Source: Candidatus Devosia phytovorans
GTDB taxonomy: Bacteria; Pseudomonadota; Alphaproteobacteria; Rhizobiales; Devosiaceae
Direction of reading: 5' to 3'
Assembly (NCBI GenBank): GCA_029202405.1
Contig: CP119312.1
Location: 625,001 to 689,000, forward strand
Length of the DNA stretch: 64,000 bases
Of this stretch, positions 45,171-55,795 are shown one piece after another; within the stretch, counting starts at the first letter, position 1, and each line of letters starts with the position of its first letter. The position numbers and the translations under genes were made by a program. The notes below the pieces were generated by a model. That model was not told the DNA's origin, ran no database searches, and worked only from the letters and a program-made list of their open reading frames with translations.

Positions 45171-46061
45171 ATGACAGCTGCCGCTGTTCCCGCGATGAAG
45201 GCCCGGCGCCGGTCGCTCTATCCTGGCTGGTTCTATGCTCCCGCAGCGGCCATCTATGCCGTGCTGTTCCTGGCGCCGACCTTTGCGTCGCTCTATTTCA
45301 GCCTGACGCGATGGACGCTGTTTGACTCCGTCTTCATCGGCTTCGAGAATTTCGCGCAGTTCTTCCGCGAGCCTTTCCTGATCCAGGGCCTGGTCAATAC
45401 CGTCATCTATGCGGTGATCACCTCGGGTCTCAAGGTCGTGCTCGGCATGCTACTGGCGCTGATGCTGACCAGTCAGATCGTGGCGCGCGGCTATCTGCGC
45501 TCGGTGATCTTTTTTCCGGTGCTGGTGTCGACCGTCGGCGTGGGCATGACCTTTACCGTGCTGATGCATCCCACGGTCGGCATGATCAACCAGGGTCTTG
45601 CAACGCTCGGTATTCAGGGACCGGGCTGGCTGGTCGATCCCAAGCTGGCGCTGTTTTCGGTGGCGCTGGTCGATGTGTGGAAGGGCGTGGGACTGGCCAC
45701 GGTCATCTATATCGCTGGTCTCGTGGCGATCCCCAAGGACTACTATGAGGCTGCACGCATTGACGGTGCGACGAGCCTACAGAATTTCTTCTATGTGACG
45801 CTGCCGCTGAGCCGTCCGGCGACGGCGACTGTCATCACGCTGAGTTTCATTGGCGGCTTGCGTACGTTCGATCTCATCTGGGCCATGACCAAGGGCGGAC
45901 CCGGCTTTGCCTCCGATACCGTCGCCTCTGTGATCTACAAGCAGTATCAGGCTGGTTTTTATGGCCTGTCGACGGCCGGCAATGTGGTGCTCTTCGTGCT
46001 GATCGCCGTGCTGGTCGTGCCGCTGACCATGTTCCTCAATCGCAAGCAGGGTCACGAATGA
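45171..46061 (+). CDS. CUT1 sugar ABC transporter permease (first)
   Basis: A 296-residue, six-helix permease. The EAA loop reads YEAARIDGATSLQNFFYVTLPL near residue 200. The ATG at 45171 begins a polar N terminus; the open frame reaches 57 bases further up through the hairpin, which is unlikely to be translated. It overlaps the next permease by four bases. Together they form the pore of the sugar importer. Confidence 0.9.
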   Translation: MTAAAVPAMKARRRSLYPGWFYAPAAAIYAVLFLAPTFASLYFSLTRWTLFDSVFIGFENFAQFFREPFLIQGLVNTVIYAVITSGLKVVLGMLLALMLTSQIVARGYLRSVIFFPVLVSTVGVGMTFTVLMHPTVGMINQGLATLGIQGPGWLVDPKLALFSVALVDVWKGVGLATVIYIAGLVAIPKDYYEAARIDGATSLQNFFYVTLPLSRPATATVITLSFIGGLRTFDLIWAMTKGGPGFASDTVASVIYKQYQAGFYGLSTAGNVVLFVLIAVLVVPLTMFLNRKQGHE

Positions 46062-46885
46062 AGTCCCGCAAATCGATCATCGGCGGCGCGGCCGCCATCG
46101 CGGCCACTTTCGTGGTCTTTGTTATCCCCTTTCTGTTCATCATCCTGATGGCGTTCAAGGATCGCCAGCAGTCGGCGTTGCGCGACTTCTCCTGGCCAGC
46201 CGGCTTTCACCTCTGGGACAATATTGTCGAAGTGGTGAAGACGCGAAACTGGATGATGATCACCGCTTTCATCAATTCGTCGCTGATCACCGTGGTCAGC
46301 GTGACGCTGCTGATCGTCTTTGCGGCCATGGTTGGTTTCGTGCTGGCGCGGCGCAAGACGCGCTTCAACGGGCTGATCGAGTTCCTGATCCTGGCCGGGC
46401 TGATGATCCCCCCAGCCGTGGTGCCGACGATCTGGCTGCTGCAGGGGCTGAAGCTTTTCGGCACGCTGCATGGCATGATCCTGATCGAAGTGGCGTATAA
46501 TCTGCCCTTCTCGATCATCCTCTATCGCGCCTTCATCGCCACCATTCCGCGTGAGCTGGACGAGGCGGCGGTGATCGACGGGGCGCGGCCGCTGGACGTG
46601 TTTTTCCGCGTGGTGCTGCCGCTGCTGTGGCCGGTGACCGTGACCAATATCGTGGTGCAGTCGGTGGGCATTTTCAACGATTTCACCAATCCGCTCTACT
46701 ATCTGCCGGGCAATGCCAATGCGACCGTGCAGCTGACGCTCTATAATTTCCAGAGCCAGTTCAGCACCAGCTATAATCTGCTCTTCACCAATATCCTGCT
46801 GATCACCATTCCGCCGCTGATCGTCTTCCTGTTCTTCAACAGGCAGATCGTAGCGGGAATGACCGCAGGCGCCGTCAAAGGATAG
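46058..46885 (+). CDS. CUT1 sugar ABC transporter permease (second)
   Basis: A 275-residue permease with six helices and the EAA loop DEAAVIDGARPLDVFFRVVLP near residues 170-190. Its start overlaps the first permease gene (ATGA). It would complete the membrane domain of the CUT1 sugar importer. The ATPase gene follows after six bases. Confidence 0.9.
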   Translation: MKSRKSIIGGAAAIAATFVVFVIPFLFIILMAFKDRQQSALRDFSWPAGFHLWDNIVEVVKTRNWMMITAFINSSLITVVSVTLLIVFAAMVGFVLARRKTRFNGLIEFLILAGLMIPPAVVPTIWLLQGLKLFGTLHGMILIEVAYNLPFSIILYRAFIATIPRELDEAAVIDGARPLDVFFRVVLPLLWPVTVTNIVVQSVGIFNDFTNPLYYLPGNANATVQLTLYNFQSQFSTSYNLLFTNILLITIPPLIVFLFFNRQIVAGMTAGAVKG

Positions 46886-46891
46886 TCGACC

Positions 46892-47974
46892 ATGGCCGGA
46901 CTGGAACTGAAATCGCTCCACAAGAGCTATGGCGAAGTGGAGGTCATCAAGGGCGTTGACCTGTCGGTCGAGCACGGCGAGTTCGTCGTCTTCGTCGGAC
47001 CTTCGGGTTGTGGCAAGTCCACCTTGCTGCGCATGATTGCCGGGCTGGAAGATATCACCGGCGGTGAGCTCTATATCGCCGATAAGCTTTGCAACGCTGT
47101 CGAGCCGCGCGATCGCGGCATTGCGATGGTGTTCCAGAATTATGCGCTCTATCCGCATATGACGGTTTACGACAATGTGGGCTTTGGACTGAAGCTCGCA
47201 CGGACGCCCAAGGAGGTGCGCGACAAGAAGATCCGCGACGCTGCGCGCATCCTGCAGATGGAACATCTGCTCGAGCGCAAGCCAAGCCAGTTGTCGGGCG
47301 GTCAGCGTCAGCGCGTTGCCATTGGCCGCGCTATTGTGCGGCAGCCGGAGGTTTTCCTGTTTGACGAACCGCTGAGCAATCTTGATGCGGCGTTGCGCGT
47401 TGACATGCGCATGGAACTTTCCAAGCTACATGCCGACCTCGGTGCGACGATGATCTATGTGACGCATGACCAGGTCGAGGCCATGACTCTGGCCGACAAG
47501 ATCGTCGTGCTCAATGGTGGCGTGGTGCAGCAGGTGGGGTCGCCCATCGAGCTCTACCAGCGACCGGCAAACCTCTTCGTAGCTGGCTTTATCGGCTCGC
47601 CGAAGATGAATTTCATGACGGTGCAGGTGGATAGTATCGCTGCCGATGGCGTGACGATCTCGGGCAAGGATCTGGCACCGATCGTCGTCGCTGCGGACGG
47701 AGCCGGGCTCAAGGCAGGGGACAGCGTGACGCTGGGCATTCGCCCGCATGCGCTGACCATTCCCTCGACCGGGAGCGTTGTCGGCAAGATCCAGCTGGTG
47801 GAGCGCCTGGGCAATGAAACCAATGTCAATCTGGCGCTGGCCACCGGCATTTCATGGCTGGCGGTGCTGGATGGCGATCACGAGCTGACCGTCGGGCAGA
47901 CGCTGCCGCTGGCTTTTGATGCGAAGAATGCGATCATCTTCGATGCCGAGGGCAAGGCACGCCATCCGGCATAA
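46892..47974 (+). CDS. CUT1 sugar ABC transporter ATP-binding protein (MsmK/UgpC-like)
   Basis: A 360-residue ATPase. Walker A (GPSGCGKST), signature LSGGQRQR, Walker B (VFLFDEPLSNLDA) and H loop (VTHDQVEA) are intact; the C-terminal OB-like region begins near residue 245. It belongs to the MalK/UgpC type used by CUT1 transporters. It ends the rhamnosidase-importer operon, followed by a terminator at 48004. Confidence 0.9.
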   Translation: MAGLELKSLHKSYGEVEVIKGVDLSVEHGEFVVFVGPSGCGKSTLLRMIAGLEDITGGELYIADKLCNAVEPRDRGIAMVFQNYALYPHMTVYDNVGFGLKLARTPKEVRDKKIRDAARILQMEHLLERKPSQLSGGQRQRVAIGRAIVRQPEVFLFDEPLSNLDAALRVDMRMELSKLHADLGATMIYVTHDQVEAMTLADKIVVLNGGVVQQVGSPIELYQRPANLFVAGFIGSPKMNFMTVQVDSIAADGVTISGKDLAPIVVAADGAGLKAGDSVTLGIRPHALTIPSTGSVVGKIQLVERLGNETNVNLALATGISWLAVLDGDHELTVGQTLPLAFDAKNAIIFDAEGKARHPA

Positions 47975-48003
47975 CCTGATGTTTCGTTGTCTCATCAATA
48001 ATT

Positions 48004-48028
48004 AAGGGCGCCTTCCGGCGCCCTTTTT
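48004..48028. terminator. Bidirectional terminator
   Basis: A nine-bp stem (48004-48012 with 48017-48025), loop TTCC, five T. It separates the rhamnosidase-importer operon from the convergent isomerase operon. Confidence 0.88.
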
Positions 48029-48048
48029 CGATGTCGGCAATGTCGATC

Positions 48049-49029
48049 TCAGAAGGAGGTGAACAGGGCCTTCTGGGCGATCTTGAGCGCGCCGATGGCG
48101 TCATGGCGGCTCTGGGCTTCGCGGAGCGCGTCGATATCGAGCTTGTCGAGGCCACGACCGGCGGCCTTGAGGAAATCGATGGCATGGGTGGCCGTGGCAA
48201 CGCTATCCTCGCGGAAGGGGAACTGGTCGAGCTGCCAGACGCCCTCCCAATTGTTCTTCTTGAGCACGTAGAAGAACTCGAACAGCTCGATGGGATGGAG
48301 CGAGCCGGCCACCAGATCATCGTCCCAGGAGCGGTAGTTGTCGTTCACATCCATGCCGAAGAGACGCCCATAATCGATGGCGAGCTGGGCGGAATCGGCG
48401 GCTGACTCACCGCCCATGATGGCGTGACCGAAATCGAGCAGGATGCCGATATTGGGCAGGCCGATCTTCTCGATGCCCAGGATCGTCCGGGCGACCGAGC
48501 CAAAACTCATGCGCACGCGCGGCTCGCGCGGCTTGTATTCGATGACGAATTTTAGGTCCGGGTTTTCGCTTGCCAGCTGGCCGACGCCATCGAGCGAGCG
48601 CTGCCACTGGGTGGAATAATCAACCTGGAAAGGATAGTCCCAGCCATCCTGACCGGGCCAGAGCTTTACATAGTCCGCCTTGTGGAAGCGGACGACATCG
48701 CAGGCGGCCGTAACCAGTTCATGCGCCTTGCGTCGGATTCCGGCGTCGGGATTGGTGAAGGCACCCTTGACGAAGTCGCGGGTGTAGATCTCGGGCGTGA
48801 TGCCGATGACGCCCAGATTGTTGCGATCAAGCGCCGTCTTGATCTGGTCGTTGGAATATTCGCCGCCGAAATAGGGCCAGTTGAGGTCGACGACCGAGAG
48901 ATCCTTGACCTGGCCGGCAATATCGATGGCCTCGATGATATTGCGTGGTGCGCCGTAGCCGTCGGTGGCGTAGCGGTCGAGATAGGTGGCGAAGTGCCAG
49001 ATGCCGGCGCCGTAACGCTGGGTGCTCAT
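48049..49029 (-). CDS. Sugar isomerase/epimerase TIM-barrel protein, possible apiose isomerase
   Basis: A 326-residue xylose-isomerase-like TIM barrel. Acidic and His residues of the metal site are visible (KFVIEYKPREPR with Glu, LLDFGHAIMGGE with Asp and His, GVWQLDQFPFRED). It is the last gene of a four-gene minus-strand unit with FGGY kinase and split transketolase. From recalled work on D-apiose, isomerase, apulose kinase and apulose-4-phosphate transketolase form one pathway, which this order fits. That assignment is inference; another branched or unusual pentose is possible. Confidence 0.75.
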   Translation of the reverse strand: MSTQRYGAGIWHFATYLDRYATDGYGAPRNIIEAIDIAGQVKDLSVVDLNWPYFGGEYSNDQIKTALDRNNLGVIGITPEIYTRDFVKGAFTNPDAGIRRKAHELVTAACDVVRFHKADYVKLWPGQDGWDYPFQVDYSTQWQRSLDGVGQLASENPDLKFVIEYKPREPRVRMSFGSVARTILGIEKIGLPNIGILLDFGHAIMGGESAADSAQLAIDYGRLFGMDVNDNYRSWDDDLVAGSLHPIELFEFFYVLKKNNWEGVWQLDQFPFREDSVATATHAIDFLKAAGRGLDKLDIDALREAQSRHDAIGALKIAQKALFTSF

Positions 49030-50501
49030 AGGTTTCCTCCGTTATGTGTCGTCAGTGTTTGGGTGATGGCCGTGCGCCAGCGCTCTTGATGCGCGGCGCG
49101 GTCCTTCTCGGCCATTTTGGGTGTGTGGCGGCCGGCCGCCGGCACCGGCGTCATGTCGATGCCGAGACCGGAATAGGCGAGGGCGGCAGCGCCGAGGGCG
49201 CTCACCTCCGGGGCGGCGGCGGTGACGACGGAACGGCCCAGGATATCGGCCTGGAATTGCATCAGGAATGGATTGCGCGAAGCGCCACCGTCGGCGCGCA
49301 GTTCGGCCATGGGCGCGCCCATATCCTGCTCCATGGCGTTGAAAACGTCGCTGACCTGGAAGGCGATGGCTTCCAGCGCAGCGCGGGCGAGATGGGCGGG
49401 CCTGGTGCCCAGCGCCAGACCGGTGACGGTGCCGCGCGCTTCGGCGCGCCAATAGGGGGCACCCATGCCAACGAGCGCCGGCACAAAGGCGGCACCATTG
49501 CTGTCTCCAACACTTTCGGCTAGCGCTGAGAGGGCTGCGGCGTCACTCAGGCCGAGCAGTTCGGCCATGAAGGCGGCGGCCTGGCCGGAGACGGAGATAT
49601 TGCCTTCAAGCGCGTGAACGGGTTTGCCGTTCTGGCTCCAGGCGATGGTGCTGGAAATGCCGTGTTTCGACAGGACGCGGGTGGGCGTCAGCGTCATCAG
49701 CGAGGTGCCGGTGCCGTAGGTCGCCTTGACCGTGCCGGGCGCACGGACGCCGTGTCCGAAAAGGGCGGCATGGGAGTCGCCGATCATGGCGTGAATGGGA
49801 ATGCCGGCGAGCGGGCCGGTCGCGACGTGGCCGAAATCGGAATCCGATGACCGCACATCAGCCAACAGGGACAGGGGCACGTCAAAGAGGCGCGCCAGCT
49901 CGCTGTCCCATTGCAGGGTTTCGGTATTGAACAGCTGTGTACGCGAGGCGTTGGAATGGTCGGTGGCGTGGACGGCGCCCGCGGTCAGGTGCCACAACAG
50001 CCAGCTATCGACGGTGCCGGCGCGCAATTCGCCGCGCTCGGCGCGTTCGCGGGCGCCGGGCATATTGTCGAGCAGCCAGGCTATCTTGCCGGCGGGGAAG
50101 AGCGGATCGAGCGCCAGACCAGTACACCCCTCGATCAGAGCGGCATGACCGCCGTCGCGCAAAGCATCGCATTTTGGAGCGGAGCGGCGGCATTGCCAGA
50201 TGACGCAGGGACCGATGGGCTCGCCACTGGCGGCGTCCCAGACCACGATGGATTCGCGCTGATTGGAAATGGCGACGGCGAGGATTTCCGCGCCATTGGC
50301 CCTGGCGACCACGTCATCGATGACCTTGTTGACGCCCTTGACCAATTCGTCGGCCGATTGCTCGGCCCAGCCAGGCTGGGGATAGGTCACGACATTGGGC
50401 ACGGAGGCCTGATGGTGGACGCGGCCATCGGCCGAGACCAGTAGTGCCTTGGTATTGGTCGTGCCCTGATCGATGGCGAGGACGAGGCCGGCCGAGGTCA
50501 T
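49026..50501 (-). CDS. FGGY carbohydrate kinase, possible apulose kinase
   Basis: A 491-residue glycerol kinase-like FGGY kinase. Motifs include AIDQGTTNTKALL at the N terminus, GDSHAALFGHG in the middle and RADGGASRNPFLMQFQADILG near residue 395. It would phosphorylate the ketose made by the adjacent isomerase. Its start overlaps the transketolase gene and its end overlaps the isomerase gene, so the proteins are made together. Glycerol as a substrate is less likely because glycerol 3-phosphate genes are absent. Confidence 0.8.
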   Translation of the reverse strand: MTSAGLVLAIDQGTTNTKALLVSADGRVHHQASVPNVVTYPQPGWAEQSADELVKGVNKVIDDVVARANGAEILAVAISNQRESIVVWDAASGEPIGPCVIWQCRRSAPKCDALRDGGHAALIEGCTGLALDPLFPAGKIAWLLDNMPGARERAERGELRAGTVDSWLLWHLTAGAVHATDHSNASRTQLFNTETLQWDSELARLFDVPLSLLADVRSSDSDFGHVATGPLAGIPIHAMIGDSHAALFGHGVRAPGTVKATYGTGTSLMTLTPTRVLSKHGISSTIAWSQNGKPVHALEGNISVSGQAAAFMAELLGLSDAAALSALAESVGDSNGAAFVPALVGMGAPYWRAEARGTVTGLALGTRPAHLARAALEAIAFQVSDVFNAMEQDMGAPMAELRADGGASRNPFLMQFQADILGRSVVTAAAPEVSALGAAALAYSGLGIDMTPVPAAGRHTPKMAEKDRAAHQERWRTAITQTLTTHNGGNL

Positions 50502-51453
50502 TTCTTGCGCGCGGCGGTCTGGCGGACCGCGTCGGCGATGCCAGTTTCGGTCAGGCCGAAATGCTCCATCAGGAACTCTGCCGAACCGGTAGGGACGAAG
50601 CCGGGGAAGCCAAGGATGCGCATGGGGACCGGGTCGTTAGCCGTGACCACTTCGGCCACTGCGCCGCCGAGGCCGCCGCGGATATTGCCTTCTTCCACGG
50701 TAACGATGGCGCCGGTTTCGGCTGCGGCAAGAATGGCGGCTTCATCGAGCGGGCTGATGGTCGCCATGTTGACGACGCGGGTGGAAATGCCTTCGGCGGC
50801 CAGGGTTTTTGCTGCCGCGATAGCGCGATGCACCATGGTGCCATTGGCGATGATGGTGGCGTCCGTGCCCTCGACCAGCGTCTCGGCCTTGCCGATCTCG
50901 AAGCTGGCGGCGCTGCGGTCCAGGGCCGGCACCGGCATGCGGCTGACGCGGACATAAACAGGCCCGTCAAGGGCAGCAGCGGCGCGGATGGCCTGTTCGG
51001 TCTGCCAGGGATCGGCCGGGACGATGATGGTGAGATTGGTGAGGAGGCGCAACCAGGCCATGTCCTCGATGGAATGATGGGTCGGGCCAAGCTCGCCATA
51101 GGCGACGCCAGAGGACTGGCCAATCAGCTTCACATTGACATTGGAATAGGCAATGTCAGCCTTGATCTGTTCGAGCGAGCGGGCCGTCAAGAAGCAGGAC
51201 GCAGCAGAGACGAAGGGTATCTTGCCGCCATTGGCAAGGCCAGCGCCGACGGCGACCACGGTCTGTTCCGCTATGCCGACGTTGACCATGCGCTCGGGCC
51301 ATTTTTTCTTGAAGCCGCCGAGCTTGGACGAGCCGACGCTGTCGCTGACCACGGTAACGATGCGGCTATCGGCTTCGGCCAGGGATTCAATGGTGGCGGC
51401 AAAGCTGTCGCGGCAGTCGAACATACCGGCTTTGTTGGGGGCTGCAGCGCTCA

Positions 51454-51454
<1 letters not shown>
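50498..51454 (-). CDS. Transketolase C-terminal half (split enzyme)
   Basis: A 318-residue protein holding the pyrimidine-binding and C-terminal domains of transketolase (VGIAEQTVVAVGAG with the conserved Glu, GPTHHSIEDMAWLR, then ISPLDEAAILAAAET and VTVEEGNIRGGLG). It overlaps the start of the N-terminal half gene by one base and the kinase gene by four. As in AptA/AptB, the two halves would form one active enzyme. The likely reaction moves a two-carbon unit from a ketose phosphate to glyceraldehyde 3-phosphate, giving xylulose 5-phosphate. Confidence 0.85.
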
Positions 51455-52293
<839 letters not shown>

Positions 52294-52380
52294 TTGCTTT
52301 TCCTGTCGCACGGGGTGCGGAAGCCATTCGGCTGTGTTGGTGGCAAGCTAGCGCCAACGGAAATCACCCGCAATGAGAAA

Positions 52381-52400
52381 ATTTGCGATTTCTGCGGATT
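52381..52400 (-). promoter_or_regulatory. DeoR-type direct-repeat operator candidate, transketolase side
   Basis: On the minus strand, AATCCGCAGAAATCGCAAAT: two near-copies of ATCGCAA ten bases apart. It lies upstream of the transketolase operon and matches the motifs at 52501 and 56863. No good -35 box was found at the matching distance. Confidence 0.55.
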
Positions 52401-52466
52401 TTCATAACGCACTGATACGCTTCGGAATATCGCGCATTATCAAGCCGTAGGCAATTTGTTTGAGCA

Positions 52467-52519
52467 TTGACACTGGTCTGTTTTCTGCTCACAAGGATGA
52501 AATCGCAAAAAATCGCAAT
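52467..52519 (+). promoter_or_regulatory. Promoter and operator candidate for the DUF2291-importer operon
   Basis: A perfect -35 (TTGACA, 52467-52472) with a weak -10 region after about 17 bases, then the direct-repeat motif AATCGCAAAAAATCGCAAT at 52501-52519, where a bound repressor would cover the transcription start. The distance from -35 to motif (34 bases) matches the 33 bases seen at 56830/56863. Confidence 0.6.
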
Positions 52520-52560
52520 GAACCGAATGGTCGTGCTGATGCGAGACGAGGAGTTTATCG

Positions 52561-53193
52561 ATGTTCAATCGGCGCCTGGCCTGTCTGGTCCTGGCAATTG
52601 CCGCAGCTTGGCCGCTGGCGGGCTGCAAAATCGTGGCTATTGCCGACCAGAATGCGGCTGAACCGGCGGGTTTTGATGCCGCGGCCTATGCCGATGGGAT
52701 CTGGACGTCCCAAGTGCTGCCGCATTTCAGCGCCTCTGCGCGGCCGGTTGTCGATGTCGTTCCGGCGATTGTAGGCGACCTGGCGGAGGCGGGGAAAACT
52801 TTCGGTTATCGCGCCGGTGAGGGATCGCCGTGGAGCTTTATCGTTTCCGGATCCGGCACGGTGGCGGCGAAGAATACGGAGTCGCGGGCGGGGACGCTGG
52901 AGGTGACGGTCGAGGGGCTATCTGAGCCGGTGGTGCTGCAGATCGGGCCGGTGATCCGGGGCAATGCGGTGCGTGATGCGCTGCCCTTCGTTGCTTTCAA
53001 GGATTTCACCAACCAGATCGAATATGCCAATGCCGGCAAGGCGTTGACGGCACTGGCACTGGTGGGCTTTGCGGACAATGTCGAGGCGATTGCAGCGGGC
53101 GATACAGTCAATTTCACCGGCTCGATCAGCATGGCAGGTGCGTCGGACAAGGTGCTGGTGACGCCGGTGGTGCTGGAAAAGGCTGCGCCATGA
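52561..53193 (+). CDS. DUF2291 family lipoprotein
   Basis: A 210-residue protein with a lipoprotein signal (WPLAGC, Cys22). It matches DUF2291, a family usually encoded with CUT2 sugar importers. GACGAGGAG precedes the ATG. The body has a beta-rich region (SWSFIVSGSGTVA-like, VVLQIGPVIRGNAVRD) that may sit at the membrane beside the transporter. No role is established; it may help binding-protein docking. It overlaps the ATPase gene by four bases. Confidence 0.75.
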   Translation: MFNRRLACLVLAIAAAWPLAGCKIVAIADQNAAEPAGFDAAAYADGIWTSQVLPHFSASARPVVDVVPAIVGDLAEAGKTFGYRAGEGSPWSFIVSGSGTVAAKNTESRAGTLEVTVEGLSEPVVLQIGPVIRGNAVRDALPFVAFKDFTNQIEYANAGKALTALALVGFADNVEAIAAGDTVNFTGSISMAGASDKVLVTPVVLEKAAP

Positions 53194-54707
53194 GCGGGGT
53201 GGTCCTGAGTGCTCGTGCCATCACCAAAGCCTTTCCGGGCACCGTGGCTCTGCAGGATGTCGATTTCGACGTGCATGAAGGCGCGGTCAATGTGCTGATC
53301 GGCGAGAATGGCGCGGGCAAGTCGACGCTGATGAAGATCCTGGCCGGGGTGGAACGGCCGACGCTGGGCACGATCATCATGGCTGGTGAGAAGGTCAGTT
53401 TCTCGTCGATCCGCGATGCGGGCAGCAAGGGCATTGGCATCGTGTTCCAGGAGCTCAATCTCTGTCCGAACATGAGCGTGACGGAAAATATTTTTCTCGG
53501 ACGCGACATCACACGGGCGGGGTTTCATATCGACCGGGCGGCGCAGAAGGCGCGGACAGCTGAACTGCTGAAGCGGCTGGAGCATGAAATCGACCCCGAT
53601 GCGCTGGTGGCGGACCTGATGATTGGCCAGCAGCAGATCGTCGAGATTGCCAAGGCGTTGGCCGAGGATGCGCGTATCCTGATCATGGACGAGCCGACAT
53701 CGGCGCTGTCGGCCTCGGAAGTGGAAGTGCTATTCAAGGTGATTGGCGAGCTCAAGCGTGCCGGGGTCGCGATCATCTATATCTCGCATCGGCTGGAGGA
53801 GCTGATCCGCATCGGTGATCATTTCACCGTGCTGCGCGATGGGCGGTTGGCGGCGACGGCGCGGCGCGAGCAGGTCAGCATTCCCTGGATCATCGAGAAG
53901 ATGCTGGGCGCCGGCGAGGTGGTGGCGAAGCGCCCACCAGCGGCGCCGGCTGGTCCGGCAATCCTCGAAGTCAGCAAGCTTTCGCTGCCGCGGCGCGGGG
54001 CGGGGCTGGCAGTGGATGATGTGTCGGTGTCGTTCCGCACGGGTGAAATCACCGCCATTTACGGGCTGCTTGGAGCCGGGCGCACGGAACTGTTCGAAAG
54101 CCTTTATGGGCTGCGGGCGGGTGCCCGGGGATCGGTCAGGCTCGACGGGCGCGAGTTGGCGGGGCACTCGGTCAATCGCCGGATGAAAGAAGGATTGTTG
54201 CTGGTGCCGGAGGATCGGCAGCGCGACGGGCTGGTGCAGAATTTGAGCGTCGGCGGCAATCTGGGGCTGGCCAGCCTGCGGCGGTTCACGCGTTTCCTGT
54301 CGATCTCGAAATCGGCAGAAAAGCCGCTGCTGCAAGAGGTTATCAGCCAGCTTCACATCAAGACATCCAGTGCCGATGCGCCGATCACCTCGCTGTCGGG
54401 TGGCAATCAGCAGAAGGTGGTGATCGGCAAGAGCCTGCTTACCGAGCCGCGCGTGCTGCTGCTCGACGAGCCCAGCCGCGGCATCGATATCGGCGCCAAG
54501 GCGGAGGTGTTTTCGACCATGCGCGACCTGGCCGACAGCGGGCTCGCCATTGTCTACACGACCTCCGATCTCAAGGAGACCCACGCCGTGGCCGACCGCA
54601 TCCTGGTTATGGCCTATGGCCGGATCACCGCCGACCTGCGCGCCGAAGAGGCGACCGACGAGGCGCTGGTGCGCGCTTCCACAACCAAACTCGAATCCGC
54701 TGCCTGA
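53190..54707 (+). CDS. CUT2 sugar ABC transporter double ATPase (RbsA-like)
   Basis: A 505-residue ATPase with two tandem nucleotide domains. The first has Walker A (GENGAGKST near residue 35) and Walker B (ILIMDEPTSALS); the second has a degraded Walker A (YGLLGAGRTE) and LSGGNQQKV, as is normal in CUT2 systems. It is the ATPase for the permease at 54717 and the binding protein at 56943. It is coupled to the lipoprotein gene by a four-base overlap. Confidence 0.9.
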   Translation: MSGVVLSARAITKAFPGTVALQDVDFDVHEGAVNVLIGENGAGKSTLMKILAGVERPTLGTIIMAGEKVSFSSIRDAGSKGIGIVFQELNLCPNMSVTENIFLGRDITRAGFHIDRAAQKARTAELLKRLEHEIDPDALVADLMIGQQQIVEIAKALAEDARILIMDEPTSALSASEVEVLFKVIGELKRAGVAIIYISHRLEELIRIGDHFTVLRDGRLAATARREQVSIPWIIEKMLGAGEVVAKRPPAAPAGPAILEVSKLSLPRRGAGLAVDDVSVSFRTGEITAIYGLLGAGRTELFESLYGLRAGARGSVRLDGRELAGHSVNRRMKEGLLLVPEDRQRDGLVQNLSVGGNLGLASLRRFTRFLSISKSAEKPLLQEVISQLHIKTSSADAPITSLSGGNQQKVVIGKSLLTEPRVLLLDEPSRGIDIGAKAEVFSTMRDLADSGLAIVYTTSDLKETHAVADRILVMAYGRITADLRAEEATDEALVRASTTKLESAA

Positions 54708-54716
54708 GGGGCCAAG

Positions 54717-55766
54717 ATGTCCATTGCAACTGCGACTGCCAAAGCTGGCCCGACCGGCAATCAATCGGCCCTGATGCTGATCCTGAAATTGCGGACGTTC
54801 ATCGCGCTTATCGTGGTGACGCTGTTCTTTGCCTTCATGGCGCCGAACTTCGTGTCGGTGGCCAATGCGGTGATCATTTCCAAGCATGTGGCGATCAACG
54901 CGATCCTGGCCATCGGCATGACCTATGTGATCCTGACCGGGGGCATCGATCTTTCGGTGGGCTCGATCGTGGGGCTGACCGGCATGGTGGCGGGTGGGCT
55001 CCTGGTGCATGGCATGCCGCTGCCGATGTTGGGCGTGGTGATCTATCCCAATGTTGTGGAAGTCATCCTGATTGCTTTGGCGGTGGGCACAGCGATCGGC
55101 GCGGTCAATGGATTTCTCATAACCAAGCTACAGGTGGCGCCGTTTATTGCAACACTGGGAACGCTTTATGTAGCGCGTGGCGCGGCGTTGCTACTGTCGG
55201 GCGGGGCGACTTTTTCCAACCTGGTCGGCAAGCCGGAGCTGGAAAACCAGGGCTATCCGATCATCGGTTCGGGCAATGTGCTGGGCGTTCCGGTGTCGGT
55301 TCTGATCCTCGTCGTGATGGCGCTGATCGCGGCCTATGTGGCGCAGCGCACGCCGTTTGGCCGCAAGGTCTATGCGGTGGGTGGCAACGAGCGGGCGGCG
55401 GCGCTGAGCGGGGTGCGGGTCGATCGGGTCAAGATCGCGGTCTATATGATTTCCGGATTCTGTGCGGCGGTGGTGGGGCTGATCGTCTCGTCGCAGCTGG
55501 TGGCGTCGCATCCGGCGAGTGGGGAAACCTTCGAGCTCAATGCCATCGCAGCGGCGGTGCTGGGCGGGACTTCTCTGAGCGGTGGCAGGGGTTTGATCGG
55601 CGGGACGATCATCGGCGCCTTTGTCATCGGCGTGCTCAGCGATGGGCTGGTGATGATGGGCGTTTCCGAATTCTGGCAGATGGTGATCAAAGGACTTGTG
55701 ATTATCGCCGCCGTCGTGCTCGATCAGTTGCAACGCAGGCTTGCCGCCAACACTCGTCAGGGCTAG
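54717..55766 (+). CDS. CUT2 sugar ABC transporter permease (RbsC-like)
   Basis: A 349-residue permease with about ten helices. GGIDLSVGSIVGLTGM near residue 78 and GGNERAAALSGVRVDRVK near residue 222 are RbsC-type motifs. Polar N terminus of about 20 residues. It lies nine bases after the ATPase gene and is followed by the DeoR regulator gene after 29 bases. The sugar is probably a pentose. Confidence 0.9.
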   Translation: MSIATATAKAGPTGNQSALMLILKLRTFIALIVVTLFFAFMAPNFVSVANAVIISKHVAINAILAIGMTYVILTGGIDLSVGSIVGLTGMVAGGLLVHGMPLPMLGVVIYPNVVEVILIALAVGTAIGAVNGFLITKLQVAPFIATLGTLYVARGAALLLSGGATFSNLVGKPELENQGYPIIGSGNVLGVPVSVLILVVMALIAAYVAQRTPFGRKVYAVGGNERAAALSGVRVDRVKIAVYMISGFCAAVVGLIVSSQLVASHPASGETFELNAIAAAVLGGTSLSGGRGLIGGTIIGAFVIGVLSDGLVMMGVSEFWQMVIKGLVIIAAVVLDQLQRRLAANTRQG

Positions 55767-55795
55767 CAATCAGGTTTACCCGAGGAGTCAAGGAT

